64,000 nucleotides of DNA, taken from assembly GCA_000711775.1 (NCBI GenBank), contig ARYC01019867.1:1-64000 (forward strand), in the 5' to 3' direction. Below, piece by piece: positions 44,919 to 55,639 of this stretch. The notes below the pieces were generated by a model. The model worked only from the letters and a program-made list of their open reading frames with translations, made no database searches and was not told the origin of the DNA. The translations under genes were made by a program, and so were the position numbers. How positions within the stretch are numbered: the first letter of the stretch is position 1; every line of letters begins with the position of its first letter. Source of the DNA: Oxytricha trifallax. Lineage: Eukaryota; Ciliophora; Spirotrichea; Sporadotrichida; Oxytrichidae.

Positions 44919-45158
44919 CTGGTCAACTCCGTGTATTTTACCCTATAAATGAGATTTATACATGTTCAACTCACAGAATGCAAATACTATCACGGAGACA
45001 TACAGAGACACCCGGCTAAACTTTTTGAAACATAACGGTAAGTAGCCTGAGCCTAATTTGATCTATAAGCCTTTCTAATTAGTGGCAGTTATGATTAATT
45101 ATATTTAAATCTATATTTTTATTTTCAATTTCCACGAATCAATTCTATTTTAACAATA

Positions 45159-45935
45159 ATAGTTTAAAATTGTTCATATGTTGTTGATTATATTTGCATT
45201 CATAAAAAACTTTTAGTTTGATCGTTTTTAAGTTTTGTCCTTCACTCTTATCACTTTTTTATACTTATATTTTATGGATTATATTCTTATTTTTTTACTT
45301 ATTTTTTTTTTTACATTATATTAAATTGTTAATTCGTTTTTATATATGAATATCCAATATCTTCAAAATAATTAAATATTTTATTTATTGAGAGAGATCT
45401 GGAAGTTGATATTATTAAATTCTGAAAAAATTCAAATATTTATTAAATTTGTATGGTTAGTTTTATATTAATATATCTTATTTTTTGGGAGATTCTAGAA
45501 AACACCCTATTGTAAAGAAAGTATCAAATAATGTTAAGAAGATTAACATTTAATATATATAATTATGAATCAATTTCATTATGATAATTGTTATAATTTT
45601 ACTATTATATTTTGATTATTTTTTTCATCAATTTCCAAATTAAGTATATACCTTTTAAATTATATTTTTCCTTAATTTATGTTTGGTAATATTGTATAGC
45701 AGATTTATATATGAAATAGGAAATTATTAAGAATGACACAATAAATTGAAAACAAATAAAAAATGTTTGATAATAATTTTTACACCAATTTTTTAAATTA
45801 TCCCTTAAGAAATTGAAAAATACATAATTTATTTAATTATAATTAGTTATAAATAATCTTAACACCCTTAAATTAGTTATTGTCTATCTATCTTTATATT
45901 AAGTTCTATTATTTTAAATTTTCAACCAATGTGGT
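45159..45935. other. AT-rich spacer, nothing recognised
   Basis: AT-rich, with no gene or repeat recognised. Confidence 0.6.
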
Positions 45936-45944
45936 TTTGAAAGT

Positions 45945-48602
45945 TAATTAACAAAAGAAGTGGTTTAATTTATCATAATACTGGTGATAGAAGAAACGAC
46001 ATTTATGATGAGAACAAACATACTGAAAAATCAGAAATGGCCATGATTGTAGCATCTTCAATATTGTAGGAATACATTTGATTTGGAAATTAAATTCAAA
46101 TTAATTAATTAAAATATTAAATTCGTGGCAGTTAACTTTGTCTTACCCTAGACAATATGGTACTTTTTTGAAAGAGAATTCAAAATTAGCTGGACTTTAA
46201 TATTGGCAGTACCCCTCTATCACATCCCTGAAGTGAGATAATTCAACATTAATTTAGACATCAAATTCAACTAAACAAATCACCAAAAATTAAACTCACG
46301 TTTATCTCACTTCAGGGATGTGATAGAGGGGTACTGCCAATATTAAAGTCCAGCTAATTTTGAATTCTCTTTCAAAAAAGTACCATATTGTCTAGGGTAA
46401 GACAAAGTTAACTGCCACGAATTTAATATTTTAATTAATTAATTTGAATTTAATCTCCAAATCAAATGTGTTCCTAATAAAAGAAAGTACAAGAAGTAAA
46501 ATTAGAGAAAATTGATGTGGCTGGTAAGGGTAATTCAATAAGAATAAATAATAAAAATGCCGTAGAAATAGAAACAAAATCTGAGCCAAAATAACTATTA
46601 CAATTATTTGTTGTAAAGATTAGTTGTGGAGGAAGTTATTTTTAGTTAATCTTAAATCAATTACCACAACAATATCTTAGTTAGAAGTCATAGTACTTTG
46701 ACCTAAGTATAATTGAAGTTATTAATTACTTTTTAAATTATTACAAATCATAAATTATCTCAGAAGTTTAAGGCAATTCATTCTTACAATAATATGTTAA
46801 ACTATGAAAAGTTTATTAATGAGCTGGATTGATTTTGCATAAATGACATTTTTATTTAAGAATCTTAGGCTAAGTCAAGAAACCGTATGTAAAAAGGGCA
46901 GTAAACACCAGAGTTATATAGCAGTTCCATCGAAAATGAACAAATTATATCAAAAGATCTTCTGAAAATTATAAACATATAAATTATCTTCAAAAAAGAA
47001 ACATTATAATTATAATTTGAATCTCATTACCTAGAATCTTTGTGTAGCTAAAGATATATAGATCAGAAACAATAATTTAAGTCCTTAAATTTTTATGAAT
47101 CTTAAATTAATATCTCGAGTATACTTTTTCTTTCTATTGATTTCATAATTAATAGTTTGATATTTTTAGGAAAAAATAAATTGATAACAAAGATTTTTAA
47201 TCAAATATAATCAAGCATATTTTATAAACGAAAAAAAAAATTCAAATTCAATTTTAATTGAGTATTTTTGGACTTTAAATAGTGATAAAAAAGGATAAAA
47301 TCAATAATTAAAGTCCATCCTCAAAATCTTGAATGAGGTGGAAAAGGGTGTTCTTACTCTATCAATTTTTAAACCAGACAAGAACTATTTTTCAGTGATT
47401 TAGACTTTTCTAGTTACACGGTAAATTTATTGATACTTAAAACTCCTAGCAGAGGGATCTGCTTGAGAATCCAATATATAGAAATATGCAGAATGATTTC
47501 AAGGTTGATGAGTTTGTGTTGTTTTAATCTACAAATTTATTTTATTCTAAATTATACTAATTGTCATGGAATAGGCTTGAGAGATCGCAGAGCCGAATAT
47601 GGTTTTAATACTTCGAGGACATCACAACAAATAGTAAGGTTATGATATTAGCTAATAAAATTAGTTTATAGTTGAGGGTTAATGATTTTTTTAGCAGGAA
47701 GGAGGACTATCAAAGGAATAAGGGAAATATATAATTTGAGAGATTAGTCATTGATAAAACTATGCGGTATTCTTTCTATTAAAAATATTTAAATGAGATG
47801 AATATTTATTGCTTAGTTATTATTGCTTATAATTTATTTCGCCATTAATTTAGATTTTGAATTTGAAGAGCAAAGTCTATAAGAAAAATAAAACATATTA
47901 TTAGCATTTATTTGTTTAACATAAAAATTATCGAGATGGATGAGGATGAGGATGGTGCAGAAATAATAATATTTTTAAATTTATAACCTATAATATTATA
48001 ACCCCAAACTCCAAAGATTTGCTGATTCAGGATTATACAATTTGGTGTATGAGTAAATATGGAATTATTCTTTTAAAAACTATGGGATTAATATTATTAG
48101 GCATCGAAAAATAAAATTTTTCAGACTAGAATTGTCTTGATTATAATAGCTGCTAATCTATTCCAAACTGGAAATAATGTATTTATGAATGAATATAGAA
48201 CAATACAAATATAATCGCAATAAATATTAAACATCCTTTACTTATTATGCAGAAAAAGGTATTGGATAAATAAACATAGGCAGGAAAGCCATGATTTATA
48301 ATTCTTGGATAAAACTCAAAGTACTGATGATTTATAATTGAAATCATTTTAAAGTAAATTATATTTTAATATCTAAATTTCATCATTTTTATAGTTTCCA
48401 AATTTATATCCTAACTAATTAGAAGATCCGATAGGCATCAATCGTATCAAGAACTGCATATTAAAAACTTCACATATATAGAGGATTAATATTTAAATTG
48501 CTAAAGATCTCAGCTATAAATGCATTCGGTATTTCGCAAATAGCTCATAAAAATCAAATCCTAGATATACTTTAGGAAACTAAAATAATTTTATAAACTA
48601 AT
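45945..48602 (+). CDS. possible plus-strand gene split by a MITE
   Basis: The block before the MITE reads NKRSGLIYHNTGDRRNDIYD then ENKHTEKSEMAMIVASS. After it (46,485-46,805) comes EVKLEKIDVAGKGNSIRINN and VEIETKSEPKQLLQLFVVKI. Further open blocks follow: LNYEKFINELD near 46,800, NEVEKGVLTLSIFKPDKNYF near 47,330, DLLENPIYRNMQNDFKVDEF near 47,460-47,860, and 48,138-48,602. The first two blocks look coding. The later ones are AT-rich and could be chance frames. Frames differ between blocks. No domain recognised. Confidence 0.35.
46064..46477. mobile_element. TTGTAGG foldback MITE, copy 4
   Basis: About 414 bp, arms nearly identical to each other (GGACTTTAATATTGGCAGTA and its inverse). The left TA is at 46062-46063. 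The right tip has lost two bases (CCTAA instead of CCTACAA) before TA 46478-46479. It lies between two coding-like blocks. Confidence 0.9.
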
Positions 48603-49383
48603 GATTAGATTCTTATCAATAGATTTCTAATAATCGATCATGAATTTTTCAAAATCAAAAATAGTAATTAATAATTAAGATAACAGAAAAACATTAAAAA
48701 TTTTAAGATTAAAAACTAATATGGGTTTTAGTTCAATAAATAACTTTCATAATCTCTCTATTTTTATAAGTTACTTGTGCATTTTTTGACATGCAAATGT
48801 ATTAAATTTTAAACATAACTTTCATAACTGCTTTAAGTATTCATCTTCAAAAATTACCATATCTAGAAATTTGAGTGTTTTATGTGATTTTTATTTTAGC
48901 ATTTCATTTGGGCGAAAGCATAAATGGCTTGAATTTCTAAATATTTTTCAATAGTTATAGACCTGTATTCTAAATTTTAAATGTAACTTATCATAAAGTC
49001 TTCGCTCGATAAGAAACTAATCAGAGAAATAAAATTAAATAAAATTAGATTAATAATTCAAATAACTAGATATATAACTTTTAGAAATATTTTCATTTAG
49101 ACATTTCATTTTCTCCATTTTTTTAATTAAAGATGTGATTTAGTTATTTTATTTATTTTTATGGCAGGTATTTGTATTTTTAAGTTTATAATTTCCTATG
49201 TTTCCGTATTTTATCAATATTAAAATTAATTATGGTTATAAATAAATCTTAAAAGATATAAAATGTTTATTTTGATATTCCCAAATAATAGTTGAATTGA
49301 TTTTCATAAATAAATTAGTAAAATTTCTGCACGTAATTAAAGTGTAATAAGATACCTATTTAAATATCTATTTAAAATTATTT
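48603..49383. other. AT-rich spacer, nothing recognised
   Basis: No gene, RNA or repeat recognised. Confidence 0.6.
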
Positions 49384-49665
49384 ATGAATTTGCTGCTTTT
49401 TATTTTTAATTATCTACATAATATATTTACCATTCTCTGTGATTTTAGAATATCAGTCTCTTCTCTTAGTCTTTCTATAAATACAAATTCATTTACATTT
49501 CTCATTATCAATATCATAAATCTTCTCTATAAAATCTTAAAAAATGGATTCATCTTTGGTTGGAACTACTTTTAATTTTTATTGAGTCTACAAGGTTTTC
49601 AGTTATTTAAAAACATCAATGCGAATAAGTTTCCTTAGTATGACGACCCTGAATATATGAGATGA
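49384..49665 (+). CDS. 93-residue hydrophobic ORF
   Basis: ATG 49384 to TGA 49663-49665 in ciliate code. The N-terminus is hydrophobic (MNLLLFIFNYLHNIFTILCD), as are FTFLIINIINLLYKIL and FIFGWNYFQFLLSL. The tail is polar and gene-like (INANKFPQYDDPEYMR). It could be a small membrane protein or the 5' part of one. AT-rich DNA gives hydrophobic frames by chance, so this is tentative. Confidence 0.25.
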
Positions 49666-50145
49666 TTTATTAAAACTTCATAAAATTAAGCACTTAAAAT
49701 ACTTAAGCAATTGTAATTTGAGAAAGAATTATTAATGAAATCCTTTTTTGAGATAGTATAATAGTAGGTAATGCTGTTATATAATGCTTGAATGAATAGG
49801 GAAGGAACCTATATATTTCAGATTATGAAATATTAATTTTAAATCCTTGAATATACAAATAATAACTATTCTTCACACTTCTTAATACAATTATTATAAT
49901 CCAGAAATAATATCTAGTTAATTTACATCTAATAAAATTCCAGTTTTATCAATCATTTAGTATTTACTGGCAAATTGCCTTCTATAATTATTGTTAAATT
50001 TACGGTAATTCTCATTTAAATAACTGAAAATTATTACTTTATTATGTATCGAAGTATCTTTTTTTAAGCATTTACATTTAGCATGAAGTTTCTCTTTTTT
50101 TCAAGATAGAGGCAGCAGTATTAGAACTTAAATAACATTAACTTC
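49666..50145. other. AT-rich spacer, nothing recognised
   Basis: No gene or repeat recognised. Confidence 0.5.
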
Positions 50146-50149
50146 ATTA

Positions 50150-50340
50150 AGTATTACCTTTAATCTTATTATTTTGCAAGGTCTTTAATTCTCTCTTTCA
50201 AGAATATTGCTGCTTGACCAATATATATTGTTATGGTTTTATGATTAAACAGTCTTTTCATAAAATTTTGAAATCCTACTTTATATAATGATGCTCTAAA
50301 CATTTGACTAAACCTGCTATTTCAAGGACGTATTTATAAT
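50150..50340 (-). CDS. coding-like block with YIGQ motif
   Basis: Minus-strand block reading FRASLYKVGFQNFMKRLFNH then TITIYIGQAAIFLKERIKDL. The YIGQ..x..LKERIKD arrangement resembles the second half of a GIY-YIG nuclease motif, but the first GIY half is not visible, so I leave it unassigned. Open in ciliate code, GC-richer than flanks. Confidence 0.35.
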
Positions 50341-50844
50341 AGTTAATTGGTATTTTTTACTCTTTGTTTCTTCATTGAAGGATCCAATTTTGAAAAAAAG
50401 ACCAATTAAATTACTTATATATCAAGTTGTGTATGATTAGCTCTACCACAAATGTATATATTTTTGGTGCCAAGTTTATTTATCTTTGATATAATTAAAT
50501 CATGCAGAGTAATACCAGTAAAAACAAATGTCCTGATCATAAAATAATAAATTTAATAGAATTATTGCTCTGAATGGAAAGTCAAGATAATTTTTTCATT
50601 AAGAGTTATCAAAAAAAATTTAGACAACAAAATTATCTATTATTTTACTATAACTTTTCTTTTTAATTATAAATATCATTGATGACCACTAAGAATATTT
50701 ATAAACTCTAATGTATTTTTTAAAGTGAAATAACTGAATATTCAAAGACTATTAAATGAACTATTTACATAATCACTAAAAGTTCTGTTGAAAACTAATT
50801 AATTAAAAATAATTATTTTTTAATATTCTTTATAATATTAATAT

Positions 50845-51045
50845 GTCAGGCAGGTTTAGAGCAAGGTTTAAGAGTTTCATTAAAATATTTGTAGTTAATA
50901 ATTTATTCATCAACAAATACATGTTTCTATATAGAGCACGAAGTTATTCATTGTCTTTATTGGTTGCCCTAATTATATAGCCGAGTTTTTGCACAATTTA
51001 GAGTGGATATTAAATGCTAGAGGGCAATTCGAAATTGTTTATAGG
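50845..51045 (-). CDS. coding-like block, unknown protein
   Basis: Open minus-strand frame reading INNFELPSSIQYPLQIVQKL, GYIIRATNKDNEQLRALYRN and MNKLLTTNILMKLLNLALNL. Strongly helical composition. Same strand as the next blocks. Confidence 0.45.
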
Positions 51046-51244
51046 AATTTTAACAATAAATAAATAAATAATTATTGAAAACCATGGCTTCAATTATCTC
51101 TTTTAACAAGTTTAATAGTTAATATACATTAAAATACTTACAAGCTAAGTATAAAAATTGCTTAAAATTAGAAGGCTATTATTTAAGAAGCAATAAAAAA
51201 ATTAAAAAATAAATTGTTGCTATTTGTAAAATTGCTGTTTAAAC

Positions 51245-51480
51245 TTTCACTAACTTAACATTCGTACAATTTAATCGATTATCACCTTTGATTTAATCAT
51301 TAACAATTTCTTAAATGTCTCGGAGATCATTAGCTATCTCTTAAATATATCATCAGAATCAGCTCACTCACCTATCAATAATTTTTTCAAATACTTCATA
51401 TTTTGTTATTTCACGATACTTTTCATAATATCTTCATTCTCTCTTTGTCGTTGACATTTCTCTAGTAATTAATATTATTC
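51245..51480 (-). CDS. coding-like block, unknown protein
   Basis: Minus-strand reading LEKCQRQRENEDIMKSIVKQ, NMKYLKKLLIGE, then a TGA at a Trp-like position, then ADSDDIFKRQLMISETFKKL to a second TGA near 51248. Looks like a helical protein segment or coiled coil. Confidence 0.45.
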
Positions 51481-51599
51481 ATTTTTTCTGATAACTACAC
51501 TTAATTTTAACTTTTTGTGTTAATTATTTATGCGTGAAAGTGAATTTGAATTTGGAGAGTAATAGTGAACAAAATATAATTAAAACTTGTTATGTCAGC

Positions 51600-52010
51600 A
51601 CAGTATGCATCATTTTTTCATTTTATAACTTTGACTTACACAGTTTCAATTAAGTCCATTGACTATCAAAAGCTCCTCTTTTTCTGTTTTCATATAGAAC
51701 AAATATATTTACCTCTCAATCGAAGGAAACCACCTCTTTACATTTAAACATTATGATTATCTCTGGTATACAACAACAAAATATAACAATAATTCTAGAA
51801 AATTGAGGTAAACTGGTGCATCTTGGCTATAGTTATTATAATTTAGTTAATAATAGTAATATTTTTAATTGTGATCTATGGACCCGTCCATTTGCATCAT
51901 CATCGCTGATCTCTCGAAACCTTATTTTATCAAATTTTCTGTATCTTCTTATATTCCTAAATATGGAAATCACTCTAGTTACTATATACAAATTCTTCAG
52001 ACTGCAATAA
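51600..52010 (-). CDS. coding-like blocks, unknown protein
   Basis: Two patches on minus: NIRRYRKFDKIRFREISDDD then ANGRVHRSQLK (about 51,850-51,960), and NVKRWFPSIER followed by a GTAAAT donor-like site, then KTEKEELLIVNGLN (51,640-51,760). A plus-strand frame (51816-52010) is open too but hydrophobic and less convincing. Confidence 0.35.
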
Positions 52011-52860
52011 AATTTATTGAAATATTATATTAATTATTTCTATAATGATTTCTGTTGTCTAAAGCATTTATTAGCATGAGTTCATGTTTTCATCTTCCTA
52101 CCCCCCATACTACCCCCATTAAATGTATTCGAAAATGAATATTTCAATTTTAATTTATTAAGTTTGTGCTATTTGCAATGCACAAGTATTTAAATTGTGT
52201 TATTCGCTCTATAATTACCAAAGTTAATTGCTTTCTGGTTGAAGATGAAGAAAGTATATCATCATAAATTTATTAAATTAATGATGTAGATTAATAAATA
52301 TTATCAATAAAATGTTGTAATGGTAAAACTGAATTGGTATATATATATATATATAATTTTTGTAATATATTATAAGTTAAATATGGATTCATTACCTTCC
52401 TCTTCTCTTGATAAACAACATGTCTTATCAAATGTCGTAATTTTCTTATCTAGTTGTTTCTGATAATCCAATTATTCATGCCATTTATGATTGTGTATTA
52501 CTCACCCTAATATCCCTTATTAAAATAAGTTGAGGTGGGGTGTAAGATTCATTTAGATTATCTTCTTTTTTTAAAAAAATAGATAAATTTCGTTTCCTAC
52601 ACTAATAATAATGTAATCAACAATTCTATTTCAAGATATTTCTAAAAATAATTTCATTGTTGAGGTGGTCTCTTGCAAATGTCAAATCTTTTGAGAGTTT
52701 TGGGGTTCTAATCCCTTATCGTATAACTCTTTTGTTTTTATCAAATCGTATGGTCTCTTATATATTATACTCGTAATTTCACATTATGCTTATAAGATAT
52801 AATTATAAATTGAAACTCTAATTTTTAAATTATATATAGACAATATTTTATTAAATATTT
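52011..52860. other. AT-rich spacer, nothing recognised
   Basis: Contains an (AT)n run near 52340. No gene recognised. Confidence 0.55.
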
Positions 52861-52864
52861 AAAT

Positions 52865-53195
52865 TTAGTAATTGGCATCGATTAAGAAATGAAGCCATTG
52901 AATTCTGTGTAATAACTCTTAAGTTTGTTAATATGCTTGTCAGTCTTTAGGATTTAAATAATAATAAAGCCACCAACGATTGGTACTTTACTAGTATCTT
53001 CATCTTCTTTAAAGACTAGTTGAAGAATACTCAAATCTTCAATGATAATTGACTCTTCCTCACCATCCTCAATTCCCATTTCAATAAGGTATTTGCCTTA
53101 CTCAATCACTTCTTGCCCTACCCTCCTACTATTTTCTTTCAACTTTATAAAATACTTATTGTATTCATTGAAATGTAAATGATTTTCAACATTGT
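52865..53195 (-). CDS. ~110-codon gene segment, unknown protein
   Basis: One of the clearest blocks: NEYNKYFIKLKENSRRVGQE, GKYLIEMGIEDGEEESIIIE, DLSILQLVFKEDEDTSKVPI and VGGFIIIQILKTDKHINKLK, running on to FNGFISQSMPITKF. It is rich in Glu codons of mixed type and clearly higher in G+C than its flanks. No domain recognised. Probably a macronuclear-destined segment. Confidence 0.6.
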
Positions 53196-53224
53196 AAATT
53201 AATAGTAAATTAATAGTAAATTAG

Positions 53225-53335
53225 ATCATTGGAACTACTTCTCTTCATCTCTTTTACTTTGCTCTTCTTCGTGTTTAGGTTTCTCCTCAAGTGCCATCTA
53301 TTCCATCCTTGCCTCTGACAACAAAGACTATTTTT
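53225..53335 (-). CDS. coding-like block, charged helix
   Basis: Minus-strand LLSEARMEQMALEEKPKHEE then EQSKRDEEKQFQ to TGA near 53228. A short AT-rich spacer (with a 13-bp tandem repeat, AATTAATAGTAAA type, near 53,203) separates it from the previous block. Probably the same gene. Confidence 0.5.
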
Positions 53336-53424
53336 CAACTTATTTGTCTTCATTTCATTAAATGCTTATTAAGATATATATTTAAATATATATTCTATTG
53401 GTATCTTTTAGGAAATGAAACTCA

Positions 53425-53560
53425 AATTTCATTGTATGTTAGTCTAGGAGTTCAAAGAACTATGGGATAAATCTTCTACTGAGAATGATTTGGCAATGAT
53501 ATATCCGCAAATTCCAGCTCTGAGAGTTCAATTAATTCTCCAGCATTCCTAATATTTTTT
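53425..53560 (-). CDS. coding-like block
   Basis: Minus-strand RNAGELIELSELEFADISLP then NHSQQKIYPIVL. The plus strand is open as well (MLVQEFKELWDKSSTENDLA), so the strand rests on its neighbours. Confidence 0.4.
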
Positions 53561-53608
53561 GAATAAAATTAATTAAAATTTTATAAATTAATCAATTATA
53601 TTAAAAAA

Positions 53609-53835
53609 TGGAAAATGTCTGACCAGAAGGCGCAGTTTCATTCATTTAAAATGTAAGTTACAATAAATATACTTAACATTTAGTTTTTATAGGGGGTGCG
53701 CCAGGCAAGAGCAAAAGTAGGACTAGACCGAAGACTGACAGAGAAACTCAAAAACATAGAAAAAATTTATACTCATGCTGATGGTTAAAAATACGAAGGA
53801 AAATAGCAATATGGCAGGCGAAAATTAAGATATAA
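53609..53835 (+). CDS. coding-like block on the opposite strand, with candidate intron
   Basis: Plus-strand reading EGAVSFIQN, then a 40-nt GTAAGT...TAG intron candidate (53653-53692), then GVRQARAKVGLDRRLTEKLK, NIEKIYTHADGQKYEGKQQY, GRRKLRYKL. The DGQKYEGKQQYGR part resembles a MORN repeat. It is embedded between minus-strand blocks at 53.4 and 54.2 kb, so it is either a separate small gene or an inverted segment of a scrambled gene. Confidence 0.5.
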
Positions 53836-54214
53836 ATTGTTCATTACTACAACTCATATTTGATTTTTTATAAATTAATGTTGTAATTCACTTTATTTTC
53901 TATAAAAATATCATGATTGCTAAAGATTATAGATGACATTATTTCGAGTACAGATGTACTAAAATATAGCACTATCAATTTAAGAAAATGATAACAAATA
54001 TCATTTTTCAGTTTCTTTAAATTTAAATGGCTGAATTAAATAATTCTAGACATTTAAATGGTCCTACTTTTAGTAATAGATGATAGTTTAGCCATAAATA
54101 TTACAAAATAAACTTAGCTTGTATATGTTTCTCTACACCTTAGATTCAAGCACTCATATTTCCATAGCAATTCTTATATTTTTATATGAAAATAACAATT
54201 AATCACTTGTATTC

Positions 54215-54390
54215 TGAAGATAAAGGGCATACATGAACTGTCAACTAAGCATTTCTTAGGCATAACTGTAAGAGCTTTGATGCTATCGTCAACTGCAAAG
54301 ACAAAAACATCTTAATGAGAGTGAACTGCATTCTTTGGTTGACCTTTAATCACTCTACCTTAAAATAAAGCAACTGAATCAGTTTATCTC
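54215..54390 (-). CDS. coding-like block
   Basis: Minus-strand DSVALFQGRVIKGQPKNAVH then SHQDVFVFAVDDSIKALTVM and PKKCLVDSSCMPF. Convincing composition. No domain recognised. Confidence 0.5.
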
Positions 54391-54479
54391 CATTATCTCA
54401 TAAAAATATTAAATTAATTTTAGTTATTATCTTATATAGCTAATATCATATTGTTTTATTATCATTGTGTTGATATTGA

Positions 54480-54600
54480 TATTGCAATATTTATATCTGG
54501 AGATTCTCCTTCTTCAACATTAACACCCTCTGTGAATTGAAACTTAAGACTGCTTGCTCCTTCGATTTAAATAACCACTAATCTCAAAGGCAATTATTTA
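54480..54600 (-). CDS. coding-like block
   Basis: Minus-strand LRLVVIQIEGASSLKFQFTE then GVNVEEGESPDINIAISIS. Flanked by AT-rich DNA. Likely the same gene as the preceding and following blocks. Confidence 0.5.
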
Positions 54601-54679
54601 ATATTTATAATGTGTGTTTGGATTATATATTATTTTCATTTATTACTTATTCAACATTATTAGATATCTGTATTTTGTT

Positions 54680-54875
54680 GAAGTAAAGAGGACACCTGAT
54701 TGTTTCAAAGACAAATCAGCATCACGTACTCGACACATTCGGCTTGCTCATTCGATGTGAGTACTCAACTGACTAACTTGATATAACCGAAGAAATTGAT
54801 CTGCAATTCCATCCTAAAGTTAGTCTCTTCACTGTGCAGTAGTAGCTTAACTCCTCCTTGAGTTTTGCTTCTAAA
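54680..54875 (-). CDS. coding-like block
   Basis: Minus-strand QGGVKLLLHSEETNFRMELQ then INFFGYIKLVS, a TGA, and VLTSNEQAECVEYVMLICL. It continues the series of minus-strand segments from 52.9 kb. Confidence 0.45.
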
Positions 54876-54879
54876 TTTT

Positions 54880-55635
54880 AAGATTTCTCAACGCGAATAA
54901 TGATATAATAGCTTATTATAAAAGGAAATGATAAATTAATTGTAAGTGTAAGATTTTTAATTTTTAATTTTCAAACAAATTATGTATAGGTCTAGAGATA
55001 AAAGTTTATTTAATGGGGATATCTCATTGACCTCATTTATGAATAAGCAAAGTATTAATTTATAAATCAGTATCTTTGTACTTATTATTCTTTTTAATGG
55101 TTTTAGTTTGCATTTAACTCTAAAAATAGTATTATAATATGTTGATTAAATAATGTTTCATTTAGTATGAATATTTAATAATAATTACTAGTTGTTAATC
55201 GTTTTATTAATATGTTAATATTATGGTAATTGCTCTTCGATAACCATTATAATTTAAATTTATTATTTTATCAATTAATCTAATTTTATTAATTTATCTA
55301 ATCTGAATAAAATTGGTATTAAAGCAATAATCAAATAGAATCTTGTTTGATAACATTTTTCTTTTCAACTTTATATTGATAACCACAAATCAATCATCAA
55401 ATCATCTTAATTATTTATTTTAGTCGATAATGTTTAGGGTTTAAATGGGAATCTTGTTCGTATTGTAGTGATAATAATGAGTATTTAATGAAGATATTCC
55501 AATTAAATTAATTCAATTTAATTTTCTTTTCTGTATATCTTGAATATTGCATTCTATAAAGATACAAGCATATCATTATATGTTTATAGAGTATAGGAAG
55601 GAGCTTTTACTTTATCAACTAAACTATATTCTTTA
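54880..55635. other. AT-rich spacer, nothing recognised
   Basis: No gene or repeat recognised. Confidence 0.55.
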
Positions 55636-55639
55636 TCAA

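Larger units (their letters stand above)
42337..45156. mobile_element. 2.8 kb TIR element with Rep-like gene (fossil)
   Basis: Ends TTGTTAAAATAGAATTGACT and inverted TTGTTAAAATAGAATTGATT, flanked by TA (42335-42336, 45157-45158). Long imperfect TIRs (~300 bp and more) include the motif GTTGACCAAATATCGCGGTCA in repeated units. The interior carries a minus-strand gene related to replication initiators of CRESS-DNA viruses and plasmids. A MITE (42710-43121) is inserted in the left arm. The element is broken (several breaks in the gene). Identical repeat units at one end suggest that part has been copied recently, while the gene looks older. No capsid-like gene is present. Confidence 0.75.

Noticed and set aside
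47430-47645. 71-codon standard-code ORF
   Set aside because: Overlaps a longer ciliate-code frame; neither is strongly supported, and the hydrophobic content fits AT-rich chance.
50150-50340. GIY-YIG nuclease or Penelope-like element
   Set aside because: Only a YIGQ...KERIKD half-motif is visible; no GIY half and no reverse transcriptase nearby.
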